From contig NZ_RFFH01000006.1 in assembly GCF_003696265.1 (NCBI RefSeq), forward strand, positions 186,001 to 250,000: a stretch of 64,000 nucleotides of DNA, written 5' to 3'. The notes under the pieces were generated by a model that had not been told where the DNA came from, ran no database searches, and saw only the letters and a list, made by a program, of their open reading frames with translations. This document shows positions 18,201-24,784 of this stretch, one piece after another (the first letter of the stretch is position 1; the number at the start of each line of letters is the position of its first letter). Position numbers and translations under genes: made by a program. Source of the stretch: Nocardia stercoris. Lineage in GTDB: Bacteria > Actinomycetota > Actinomycetes > Mycobacteriales > Mycobacteriaceae.

Positions 18201-19488
18201 AGCCGTGCTGGCGACCGCGGGCACCGACGGCGCGACCCTGTGGAACATCGAGGATCCCGCCACTCCGGTTCACCTCACCGACGCGCTGTCGATGAGCCCG
18301 GCACTCTGCGCCGTCGGCACCGACATCCAGCCGTGCATGTTCACTGCGAACTCGATCGAATTCGGCCCGGACGGCCGCACCCTCGCCATGGGCGGTTCCG
18401 GCGGCGAGATCCGGGTATGGTCACTGCCGCCGGCCGTCCTGACCGACCACTCGGGTGCGATGTCCACGCCCGCATTCGATGCGGCCGGCGACCGCATGGC
18501 CACCGTGTCCGACGAGGGCCGCGTCCGACTGTGGAGTATTCGAAACTCGGAGCAGCCGCAGCGAATCGGGGAATACCAGGTACCGGCCGGCCACGGCAGC
18601 ATCACGATGTCGCCGGACGGCAGCACACTCTTGTTGCAGCGACTCCTGCTGCCCGACTACCACTGGCAGCGGACGCTGCTGGACCTGACCGATCCGGGTC
18701 ACATCCACCCGCTCGGGGATTGGGATCTACCGCAGGCCACGACAACCGCCTCGATCAGCCCCGATTGGCGGATGCTCGCGACATCGACCGGTGATCATGC
18801 GATGCAGCTGTGGGACCTGTCGGATCGGCTGCGGCCCAAGCCGATCGGTGTTCCCTTCCCGACGGCGCCGACCGCGAGCGCCACCTTCGGGCCCGGCAAC
18901 CGCACTCTGCTCACCCAGGAGCAGATCCTGGTGGACCGCCAGGCCCGGACCAGCGTGGTCGAGTGGAATATCTCCGATCCCACCCACCCCCAACGGGTTT
19001 CGGAGCTGTATCACGAGACCGATCGAACGATCGGATTCGTCTCGATCGGCCCCGACCAGAGCGCGACCGTCGTATCCCGCGACGCGATCCAGAGCTGGGA
19101 TATCAGCGGCCCGTCGCCACGCCGGATCGGCAAACCCCTTGTCGCTGACACATTCCCGGTGATATTCATCGGTATCGACACCGACGGCCGCACCGTTGCC
19201 ACGAACGGCTTCGACGGCGCTGTGCAGCTGTGGGACTTCCACGACCGGCGCCACCCGGAGCGAATCGCCGACCTGACCGGGTCCGAGGACAACGGCAGTT
19301 GGACCGTCGCCCTCACACCCGACGGCCGCGGGCTCGCGACGGCGTCCCGATCCGGTGATGTCCGCTTCTTCGACCTCGATCTCCAGCACACGACCGGCCG
19401 CATCTGCGTCGCAACAGGCAGCATGTGGACCGAGGACCTGTGGCATCGCTACCTGCCCGGCTTCGACTACGCTCCGCCGTGCCACTGA
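15286..19488 (+). CDS. HTH-nSTAND NTPase-WD40 repeat protein
   Basis: 1400 residues. The order is: a helix-turn-helix-like region (about 28-105, with the RISDWKAGRNVP core), the nSTAND entry motif CPYLGLTSYRPQDRALFFGR (138-157), Walker A GASGAGKSS at 179-187, Walker B LLVIDQFEELF at 307-317, a winged-helix and helical arm (about 400-620), one hydrophobic segment near 628-648, then WD40-type beta-propeller repeats to the C-terminus (about 710-1385, with several LWD/LWN repeat ends). STAND ATPases of this design act as signal-triggered switches, several in anti-phage defence. Odd: about 80 residues of Ser/Thr/Pro/Asp-rich linker (222-303) split Walker A from Walker B. Confidence 0.88.
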   Translation: MTAGEQPNTEPVAAAGAALPPGPASSPRALFAQRFTELYVAAGNPTLRRVATAAGARMRAAQGNRPGGASAQRISDWKAGRNVPARFESLLPVVLVLVELARKRSAAVTRPLADPAEWQRLWRAATTWAPESEAESPCPYLGLTSYRPQDRALFFGRTQATTELTALVAAAESIVAVIGASGAGKSSLLAAGLIPALSDWETVTFTPGADPLGNLSAALAGAAPDQADPVSDTAPDAAAPEAVTSRDSGTDRVSTPSGAGPAVSTPDTDPAESTSGTASEPAQPPSSGTESGLTAGSSAASSARRRLLVIDQFEELFTACTDNRARDEFLTLLDGYASHTEDPITVVVAMRADFYAHCLDHPVLRSALEQRSFLLGPMRMDELAQAISGPAKAAGLELEPGLEELVVTELCGAGNHADRPSYDPGALPLLSHVMAATWQHREGRRLTVAGYRKAGGVVGSVAETAENAWNELTPAQQRAAQDILLGLVTVGRDDRDTRRTAGRADLLDRAADPEDATAALEILSRTRLITLDAESVTLTHEIVLTAWPRLRGWIDQDRVGYLIRQRLESDAADWDSQQRDPSLLYRGTRLQQASEHAGSTAVAALAREFLTAATTAHSRTRKRSSRTKAVLAVLGVALLLLGSAVYSESRLAAQRRADSAFAAVLAEADQKQATDPALAAQLDLVAWRMRPGDSDVRSRLLKTQKSALPSTVDTGDPYNITEIRRSQDGKLMASLSASNGRLRLWDTSDALRPHLLGPGIDTITAMDLSPDGSLMITTAGSDAADSRTTLWDVSTPSTPRRLSDLSGPSESPSASVAFAPDGKSVAVSRPSRLELWNVTDPGTPTPIGAPAATAANPFRTTIVFSPHGGLLAAVEFDRHRTPSTTIQLWDTTAGGPVLVAPSVGDPLTVNPDLAFSSDGAVLAVADTDPSRPTDQNGTTVQLWNVADPAHPRKVSTVNPGSGRHALAFAPGAAVLATAGTDGATLWNIEDPATPVHLTDALSMSPALCAVGTDIQPCMFTANSIEFGPDGRTLAMGGSGGEIRVWSLPPAVLTDHSGAMSTPAFDAAGDRMATVSDEGRVRLWSIRNSEQPQRIGEYQVPAGHGSITMSPDGSTLLLQRLLLPDYHWQRTLLDLTDPGHIHPLGDWDLPQATTTASISPDWRMLATSTGDHAMQLWDLSDRLRPKPIGVPFPTAPTASATFGPGNRTLLTQEQILVDRQARTSVVEWNISDPTHPQRVSELYHETDRTIGFVSIGPDQSATVVSRDAIQSWDISGPSPRRIGKPLVADTFPVIFIGIDTDGRTVATNGFDGAVQLWDFHDRRHPERIADLTGSEDNGSWTVALTPDGRGLATASRSGDVRFFDLDLQHTTGRICVATGSMWTEDLWHRYLPGFDYAPPCH

Positions 19489-19514
19489 CCGGTCACGCTG
19501 GGACGACAGCATCG

Positions 19515-19546
19515 TGCGCGAAGCGGCCGGTCCGCCGCTTCGCGCA
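19515..19546. terminator. Hairpin terminator between convergent nSTAND and yaeQ genes
   Basis: A perfect 13-base-pair stem (19515-19527 with 19534-19546) around a 6-base loop. It sits in the 73-base gap between two converging stops and can serve both strands. Confidence 0.7.
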
Positions 19547-19561
19547 AATGGACGGCACAGG

Positions 19562-20101
19562 TCACCCCAGCATCCGCTCCCCGACCACTGTGCTCACGTG
19601 AGTCCCGTTGATATCCACAAAAACCTGCCGCTCGGTGACGGACACCGTCACCGTGTTGCGCCGGTCGATCGCCGCGACCGCCGCGTCGACGAAGTCTCGG
19701 TCGAAGCTGTAGAGCGGGATGGTTTCGGCGCGATGGATCCGCTTGCCCGCGTACTGGGCCAGCACCTTCTCCGGGTCGCGGTGGGTGTAGACGGCGGCCC
19801 GGCCCGCCAGCTTGCTGCCGCGATGGATCCGCTCCCAGTCGGGGGCGCCGACCTCGATCCAGGCGGTGATGCGGCCAGTGAGATCGCGCACCAGCACCGC
19901 GGGGTCGTCGGTGGCCGAGATCCCCTCGCTGAAGGCGATGCCGTCCTCGTATTCGAGGCAGTAGGCCAGCAGCCGGGTCAGCATGTATTCCGCGGTCTCG
20001 GACGGGTGCCGCGCGACCCGCAATTCCAGATCCTGGTAGACGCCCCGATCGACATCGGCCAGCTGGACGGAGAAATTGTGCAGGGTCGCGCTCTGGGCCA
20101 T
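19562..20101 (-). CDS. YaeQ family protein
   Basis: 179 residues with the YaeQ signature: an N-terminal LADVDRGVYQDLELRVARHPSE block, then TRLLAYCL, the LTGRITAWIEVG strand, and a VYTHRD segment in the middle. YaeQ folds as a PD-(D/E)XK nuclease variant; its cellular role is unsettled (an RfaH-suppressor claim in enterobacteria was later disputed). The family is best known from proteobacteria, so a copy here fits the idea that this strip was acquired. Confidence 0.85.
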   Translation of the reverse strand: MAQSATLHNFSVQLADVDRGVYQDLELRVARHPSETAEYMLTRLLAYCLEYEDGIAFSEGISATDDPAVLVRDLTGRITAWIEVGAPDWERIHRGSKLAGRAAVYTHRDPEKVLAQYAGKRIHRAETIPLYSFDRDFVDAAVAAIDRRNTVTVSVTERQVFVDINGTHVSTVVGERMLG

Positions 20102-20153
20102 AGCTGCCAGAGCCTAGACGCGGCAGTCGGGCTCGACTCCGGCGGTAGGTCGG

Positions 20154-20705
20154 TCAGGGGCCGACGGCACGCAGGCCGTCGAGCATGATGTCGACGACGC
20201 GATCGAGCCCTTCGCCGTAGATCTGGACGGTCATGAGCCGGAAGATGTCTTGCGGGTCGATATCAGCGCGCAGAGCACCGTCCGCTTGGGCGGCGACGGT
20301 CATGGCAGTGACGTGATCGACCACGGCGGAGCGGGCGTCGACGAGCGTCGGGTCGGCCTTGATCCGTTGGTGCAGCGCCGGTTCGATGGCGGATGCCAGT
20401 GCGCCGAGCCGCATTTCGGCACAGTCGCGGAGGAATCGGCACAGGGCGGACCAGTTGTCCGGCGCCTCGCGCCGGATCGTCGCGGCCCGTTCGGCGAGGT
20501 CGGCGAGGTGCGCGTGTGCGGCCGCCGCAATGAGGGTGTCGCGATCGGGGAAGCGCCGATAGAGCGTGCCGACGCCGACTCCGGCGCGGTCGGCGATCTC
20601 CTTCATCGCCACGTCGATTCCCTGCTCGCGGAACAGGATCAATGCCGCGGCGAGGATCTGATCACGGTTGCTGCGTGCGTCGGCCCGCAAGGTCTCGGGC
20701 ATCAC
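20154..20705 (-). CDS. TetR/AcrR family repressor
   Basis: 183 residues. The N-terminal helix-turn-helix (about 15-62, including IADRAGVGVGTLYRRFPDRD) is classic TetR; the C-terminal ligand domain is of unknown specificity. The start is one of two adjacent ATGs (20705 or 20702). The gene is divergent from the FAD monooxygenase, and two matching palindromes lie in the 87-base gap, so it most likely represses itself and the monooxygenase until an inducer, perhaps the enzyme's own substrate, binds. Confidence 0.92.
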   Translation of the reverse strand: MMPETLRADARSNRDQILAAALILFREQGIDVAMKEIADRAGVGVGTLYRRFPDRDTLIAAAAHAHLADLAERAATIRREAPDNWSALCRFLRDCAEMRLGALASAIEPALHQRIKADPTLVDARSAVVDHVTAMTVAAQADGALRADIDPQDIFRLMTVQIYGEGLDRVVDIMLDGLRAVGP

Positions 20706-20716
20706 ACCTCCACATC

Positions 20717-20733
20717 TGGACGAAATTCTTCCG
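20717..20733. promoter_or_regulatory. TetR operator, imperfect copy
   Basis: TGGACGAAATTCTTCCG, two bases different from the perfect palindrome at 20754-20770; the two centres are 37 bases apart. It lies next to the tetR start and probably serves autoregulation. Confidence 0.7.
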
Positions 20734-20753
20734 CTTAGGTTACGCTGCGCAAG

Positions 20754-20770
20754 CGGACGAAATTCGTCCG
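20754..20770. promoter_or_regulatory. TetR operator, perfect palindrome
   Basis: CGGACGAA-A-TTCGTCCG has two perfect 8-base arms around a single base. It lies 22 bases before the monooxygenase start in the divergent promoter region, which is a typical TetR-family position. Confidence 0.8.
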
Positions 20771-20792
20771 GTTCAATGCAGAGGATGTACTC

Positions 20793-21971
20793 ATGAGCAA
20801 GACAGTGCTCGTGTCCGGCGCGGGCGTCGGCGGATCAACGGTGGCTTACTGGCTGGCCCACAACGGATTCGAGGTCACCGTGGTCGAACGCGCGCACGCG
20901 CAACGCTCCAGCGGAAATCCCGTGGACGTCAAAGGGCCCGCGATCGAGGTGGCCGAGAAGATGGGGATTCTGGACCGGCTACAAGCAGCCGGATCGGCGG
21001 TGAACCGGATGACCTTCGTCGACGCCCACGGCCGGCCGACCGCACACATCGGGCTGGAACTCTTCCAGGGCGGTGCCGGTGACCGCGAGGTCGAGATACC
21101 CCGGGCGGACCTCGCCGCCATCCTGCTGGACACCGCTCGGGAAGCCGGAATCGAATTCCTGTGGGGCGACACGATCACCGGCCTGCGACAGGATCCCGAC
21201 GGCGTGGCGGTCACCTTCGCCCACGCCGGCCCACGCCGCTTCGACGCGGTGATCGGCGCCGACGGCCTGCACTCGAACGTGCGGCGCCTGGCCTTCGGTG
21301 CCGAGGCGGAATTCGTCCGGCACATGGGCGTGTATGTCGCGACAGTGCAGCTGGACCGGCCGTTCGGCGCCGACACCGAGGTACTCGTCCACAACACCCC
21401 GGGACGTGCGGTCACGGTGCATCCGTCGAAAGGCCGTGCGGTAGCGGCGTTCATGTTCCGGTCCGCTGCCGTCCCCGGGTTCGACCACCGTGACCTGGAC
21501 CAGCACAAGCGGCTGGTCACCGAAGCCTTCCCGGAGCCCTCGTGGCGGCTGCCGGAGCTGGTGGAGCGGGTGCGCGCCGCCGACGATCTCTACTTCGATT
21601 CCGTGAGCCAGGTTCGGATGCCGAGCTGGTCGACCGGCCGCATCGTGCTGCTCGGCGACGCCGCGTCCTGCCTCTCGCTGTTCGGCGACGGCTCGACGCT
21701 CGCGATGACCGGCGCCTACACGCTCGCCACGGCAATGGCCGCCACCGACGACCCGGCGGAGGCGTTCCGCCGGTACGAGCGGCAGCATCGCACCCTGGTC
21801 GAGCCCAAGCTGAAGGGCTTCTCGGCCGCGACCATGCTCCTGCTGCCCGCCACCCGCGCCGGCATCGCCGCACGCAACGCCTTCACCCGCGTGCTGCCCC
21901 TGGTCACCACGATCGGCGCGGCCCGCCGACGGCGAAACGGCGCAGCCGCGACGTCCGGCGACCGACGATGA
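20793..21971 (+). CDS. FAD-dependent aromatic-hydroxylase-type monooxygenase
   Basis: 392 residues with the three class A flavoprotein motifs: GAGVGG at 9-14, the DG motif in VIGADGLHSNVRR (near 154-166), and GDAA near 291-294 (VLLGDAASCLSLFGDG). Enzymes of this class use NAD(P)H and O2 to hydroxylate small aromatics or inactivate drugs such as tetracyclines and rifamycins; the substrate here is unknown. Its pairing with a TetR repressor and paired operators suggests induction by a toxic small molecule. The C-terminal 40 residues are basic and hydrophobic, possibly membrane-associating. Confidence 0.9.
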   Translation: MSKTVLVSGAGVGGSTVAYWLAHNGFEVTVVERAHAQRSSGNPVDVKGPAIEVAEKMGILDRLQAAGSAVNRMTFVDAHGRPTAHIGLELFQGGAGDREVEIPRADLAAILLDTAREAGIEFLWGDTITGLRQDPDGVAVTFAHAGPRRFDAVIGADGLHSNVRRLAFGAEAEFVRHMGVYVATVQLDRPFGADTEVLVHNTPGRAVTVHPSKGRAVAAFMFRSAAVPGFDHRDLDQHKRLVTEAFPEPSWRLPELVERVRAADDLYFDSVSQVRMPSWSTGRIVLLGDAASCLSLFGDGSTLAMTGAYTLATAMAATDDPAEAFRRYERQHRTLVEPKLKGFSAATMLLLPATRAGIAARNAFTRVLPLVTTIGAARRRRNGAAATSGDRR

Positions 21972-22002
21972 CCCCGGGTGCGCGCGAACACGGCAGCCGG
22001 AG

Positions 22003-22524
22003 TCAGTGCGCGAAGTGCCACCTGGTCGCCCCGTGCGGTTCGGTGAGGGCGACACCGACCGCGGCGTGCGGGGTGAACCGGAACAGTTGCCACGGTGCGG
22101 GCCCCGCGCTCTGCGCACTGTAGGGCGCGGTGACCGCGTCGCCGGATCGTTCGGCGGGCCAACCGCCGGCCCGGTACACGCCGGTCACCCGGTCGAGCTC
22201 GTCCGGGTCGACGGCCCGCTGGGCGGCGCCGGAGAACACCAGGTCGACATCCGGGAAGCGAAAAGACAACGTGCAGAACGGATTCGCCGCCAGGTTCCGC
22301 GACTTCCGAGTACCGGGACCGCTGGTGAAGTAGAGCCACCCGGCGGATTCGACACAGCCGATACCCGCCGAACTCGGGTGCCCCGCGGCCCCGGCCGTGC
22401 CGAGGAAGGCCGGCGTCTCGGGCAGTCCCAGCCCCGCCGCCATCGCCGCGCGTGCCCGATCCCACGGCAGCGTCGCGTCACCGTAGATGTTCAGGTCCTG
22501 AGCCGAAATCGGATCCGCGAGCAT
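22003..22524 (-). CDS. Pyridoxamine 5'-phosphate oxidase-fold (PPOX) protein
   Basis: 173 residues from ATG 22524, chosen because GGAGG lies seven bases upstream (an in-frame start ten codons earlier has none). The split-barrel pattern is visible: GAAGHPSSAGIGCVESAGWLYF, the TRKSRNLAANP helix near 80, and VDLVFSGAAQ. Such proteins bind FMN, F420 or heme and reduce or bind small molecules. No partner gene points to a substrate. It converges on the monooxygenase gene with a 31-base gap. Confidence 0.8.
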   Translation of the reverse strand: MLADPISAQDLNIYGDATLPWDRARAAMAAGLGLPETPAFLGTAGAAGHPSSAGIGCVESAGWLYFTSGPGTRKSRNLAANPFCTLSFRFPDVDLVFSGAAQRAVDPDELDRVTGVYRAGGWPAERSGDAVTAPYSAQSAGPAPWQLFRFTPHAAVGVALTEPHGATRWHFAH

Positions 22525-22763
22525 CGTTCCTCCGCTGGTCGGGGACAAGGACACCGCTCGGCTCGCCCGATCGACGGAACCGAGCCCACGGCAGCGGGGT
22601 TCGGCCGCCGCGACACGATGCCGGAGCGCTCCGAGCGTAATGCAGCGCTTGCCACGGTGGCCGTCGCCGAGGCGGCGTGCCGGGACGTTTCCCGAGCCCC
22701 TGGCGGCCCGAGTTCAGGGAACCGATCAGGGTGTCCCCCGATGCGATTCGAACCGCGCGAGCC

Positions 22764-22769
22764 GACTAT
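22764..22769 (+). promoter_or_regulatory. Putative -10 element GACTAT of the PspC/LiaF gene
   Basis: GACTAT keeps the A2 and T6 of the -10 consensus and ends six bases before ATG 22776, again suggesting a leaderless transcript. The rest of the 251-base gap from 22525 holds no gene that I can support. Confidence 0.4.
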
Positions 22770-22775
22770 AGGACC

Positions 22776-24281
22776 ATGACCAGAGCGGGCGGGACCAGCC
22801 GAACGGGATTCAACGAACAACTGCAGCACCTGTGGCAGACGCGGCCGGTACGGCTGCCGCGGCGCGGACCGATCGCCGGCGTGGCCGCCGGGTTCGGGCA
22901 GCGGTATGCGGTGGATCCGGTGCTGATCCGGGTGGCGTTCGTGGTGTCGACGATCTTCGGCGGCGCCGGCGTGGTGCTGTACCTGCTGGCCTGGCTGCTG
23001 CTGCCCGCCTACGGCGACGAGGTGTCACCGACCGAGGGACTGCTGGGCCGCGGCCGCACCTCGCAACGTCCGGTGCGCACGGTGGTGCTGCTGGTGGTGC
23101 TGGGGATCGCGGTCAGTACGGCCGGGCCGATCGGATTCGGCACCGACGGCGCCGGTCTGATCAGTTTCATGCTCATGCTGGCCGGGTGGTGGCTGATGTT
23201 CCGGCGCGAACCGAACCCGCCCGCCGGGGTGCCGACCGCGACCACCGACTACCCCGCGCCCGCCATGCCGGAGACGGTCGGCTGGTACCCGACCGGATAC
23301 GGCCCGTACACAACACTTCCCGACCACTACGAGCCGGACCCCGCTGCGGCACAGACCGTTCCGGCCTCGGCGGTGCCGCAGGACGCGCCGGAATCCGAAT
23401 CCGCGGCCGCGCAATCGAATCCGACCGCGCCCGAATCGGCTGCCGTGCAATCGGATCCGTCGGACCAGGCCAAATCCGCTGCCGCAGCGGCAGATTCCAC
23501 CGGCCAGGCCGGACCCGGAACCGCCACGCCGCAGGACACACCGGACGGCCCGCGCACCGTGCCCCCGCGCACCGCCGTTCCCGACCCGACCCGGTTCGGC
23601 GCGATGCCCCCGGGCTGGGACCCGCTCGGCGTCTCGCCCCTGGCCTGGGAGCTGCCCGAACCACGCCCGGCCCAGCCGACCGCCGTGACGCCGCCGGTGA
23701 AGCAGCCGCGATCCAAGCTCACCCCCATCGTGATCTTCCTGGCGATCCTCGCGGCGGCCGGCGCCACCGCGGCCGCCTTCTCCGGCCAGGACTGGCTGCT
23801 GACCCCCGGCCGCATCGGTGCCGTCGCATTGGCGGTGCTCGGGCTGGGCATGGTGGTGGGCGCGTTCCTGCGCCGCGGCTACGGGCTGATGACGCTGGCG
23901 ATCCCGCTCGCGGGCTTCGTCGTCCTGGCCTCGCAGATCGGCCCGGTCGACCTGAACGACGGTGCCGTGGCGAGCGAGCGGACCTGGAGTCCCGCCACCA
24001 CATCCGATCTCGCCCAGCCGTTCCGGGTCACCATGGGCTCGGGCGAGCTGGACCTCCGTCAGCTCGCCCTGAACTCGGACGCCACCGTCGACGCCAAGGT
24101 CCGTATGGGCGAACTGCGGATCGTGGTCCCGCCCTCGATGCGGGTGGACACCCGCTGCGACACCCGGCTCACCGACCCCGCCGACTGCGTACCCGGCCTG
24201 TCCGGGCCGCCGACCGGCCCCCTGCTGACCCTGAACATCGACGTCCGTGCCGGACACGTGGAGGTGGATCGCCGTGGCTGA
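22776..24281 (+). CDS. PspC-domain membrane protein with LiaF-like C-terminus
   Basis: 501 residues. PspC domain at about 24-85 (PRRGPIAGVAAGFGQRYAVDP then two hydrophobic strands), further membrane segments near 105-120 and 125-140, a long Pro/Ala/Ser/Thr-rich cytoplasmic or disordered stretch (about 155-300), two more hydrophobic helices (about 310-330 and 340-385), and a C-terminal beta-rich domain (about 410-500, GSGELDLRQL and VRMGELRIVVPPSMRV) like LiaF/DUF2154. Proteins of this type accompany PspC-type histidine kinases in envelope-stress systems. The matching kinase pair lies 8.5 kb to the left. Confidence 0.85.
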   Translation: MTRAGGTSRTGFNEQLQHLWQTRPVRLPRRGPIAGVAAGFGQRYAVDPVLIRVAFVVSTIFGGAGVVLYLLAWLLLPAYGDEVSPTEGLLGRGRTSQRPVRTVVLLVVLGIAVSTAGPIGFGTDGAGLISFMLMLAGWWLMFRREPNPPAGVPTATTDYPAPAMPETVGWYPTGYGPYTTLPDHYEPDPAAAQTVPASAVPQDAPESESAAAQSNPTAPESAAVQSDPSDQAKSAAAAADSTGQAGPGTATPQDTPDGPRTVPPRTAVPDPTRFGAMPPGWDPLGVSPLAWELPEPRPAQPTAVTPPVKQPRSKLTPIVIFLAILAAAGATAAAFSGQDWLLTPGRIGAVALAVLGLGMVVGAFLRRGYGLMTLAIPLAGFVVLASQIGPVDLNDGAVASERTWSPATTSDLAQPFRVTMGSGELDLRQLALNSDATVDAKVRMGELRIVVPPSMRVDTRCDTRLTDPADCVPGLSGPPTGPLLTLNIDVRAGHVEVDRRG

Positions 24282-24507
24282 CAACGAAACTCGCGAGACC
24301 TGGCGGCGCGGCCCGTCACTGCCGATGCTGCTGGCCGGTGTCCTGGCCCTCCTGATCAGCGTGTGGGCCCTGCGCGGCCCCGACACCTGGCCGGCCCACC
24401 ACCACGTCGTCCACTTCGGCTGGATCGCCATCGCCTTCGCCATCGTGGTGGGCATCAGCATGGTCGCCGGCCCCAGTCGGCACCGCCGCCGGCGCCGGCA
24501 CCGCTAG
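24274..24507 (+). CDS. Small membrane protein coupled to the PspC/LiaF gene
   Basis: 77 residues from GTG 24274, overlapping the preceding stop by eight bases with GGAGGT nine bases upstream. Two hydrophobic helices (about 14-31 and 42-62) are separated by a His-rich turn, and the protein ends in an Arg/His-rich tail. I do not recognise the family. The coupling implies a job beside the PspC/LiaF protein. Confidence 0.7.
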   Translation: MADNETRETWRRGPSLPMLLAGVLALLISVWALRGPDTWPAHHHVVHFGWIAIAFAIVVGISMVAGPSRHRRRRRHR

Positions 24508-24633
24508 CCCCCCGCCCCGCGCTTCGCGGCGCAGCTCGGGTGCCGTCCAGCCGGACCCGCTCGGCGCCGGTAGGAATGCACGGCGATCCTCGGCGCACCG
24601 CCGAGTCGCCCCCGACCGGACTGCCGTACACGC

Positions 24634-24670
24634 CGAGGGCCTGGGATCCGATTCGGATCACAGGCCCTCG
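24634..24670. terminator. Hairpin terminator between the small membrane protein and guaA
   Basis: The outer stem CGAGGGCCTG/CAGGCCCTCG (10 pairs) continues through one mismatch into GATCCG/CGGATC (6 pairs) with an ATT loop. Both flanking genes converge on it. Confidence 0.75.
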
Positions 24671-24689
24671 AATGCTGTTCCGGGAGTAG

Positions 24690-24716
24690 CTAATTCACTC
24701 CCATTCGATGGTCCCC
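24690..24716. repeat. Diverged extra copy of the guaA 3' end (copy A)
   Basis: These 27 bases match the guaA 3' end (24780-24806) at 26 positions. After a short diverged stretch the match resumes (CTCGTCACGTC at 24730-24740, equal to 24816-24826 in guaA), so the copy spans about 51 bases. See the finding on an integration scar. Confidence 0.8.
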
Positions 24717-24747
24717 CAACGAGCTCAGCCTCGTCACGTCCATCGAA

Positions 24748-24779
24748 CTAACTCACTCCCATTCGATGGTCCCCGGCGA
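24748..24779. repeat. Second copy of the guaA 3' end (copy B), tandem with the gene end
   Basis: These 32 bases are identical to 24780-24811 except for the last base, and abut that segment directly. Read on the minus strand the copy again spells the conserved C-terminal PGTIEWE and stop. Confidence 0.85.
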
Positions 24780-24784
24780 CTAAC

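Noticed and set aside
22740..22762. GATTCGAACC-like stretch resembling the T-loop end of a tRNA on the minus strand
   Set aside because: The bases on either side do not pair into a T-arm stem, and no acceptor, D or anticodon arm can be built around it.
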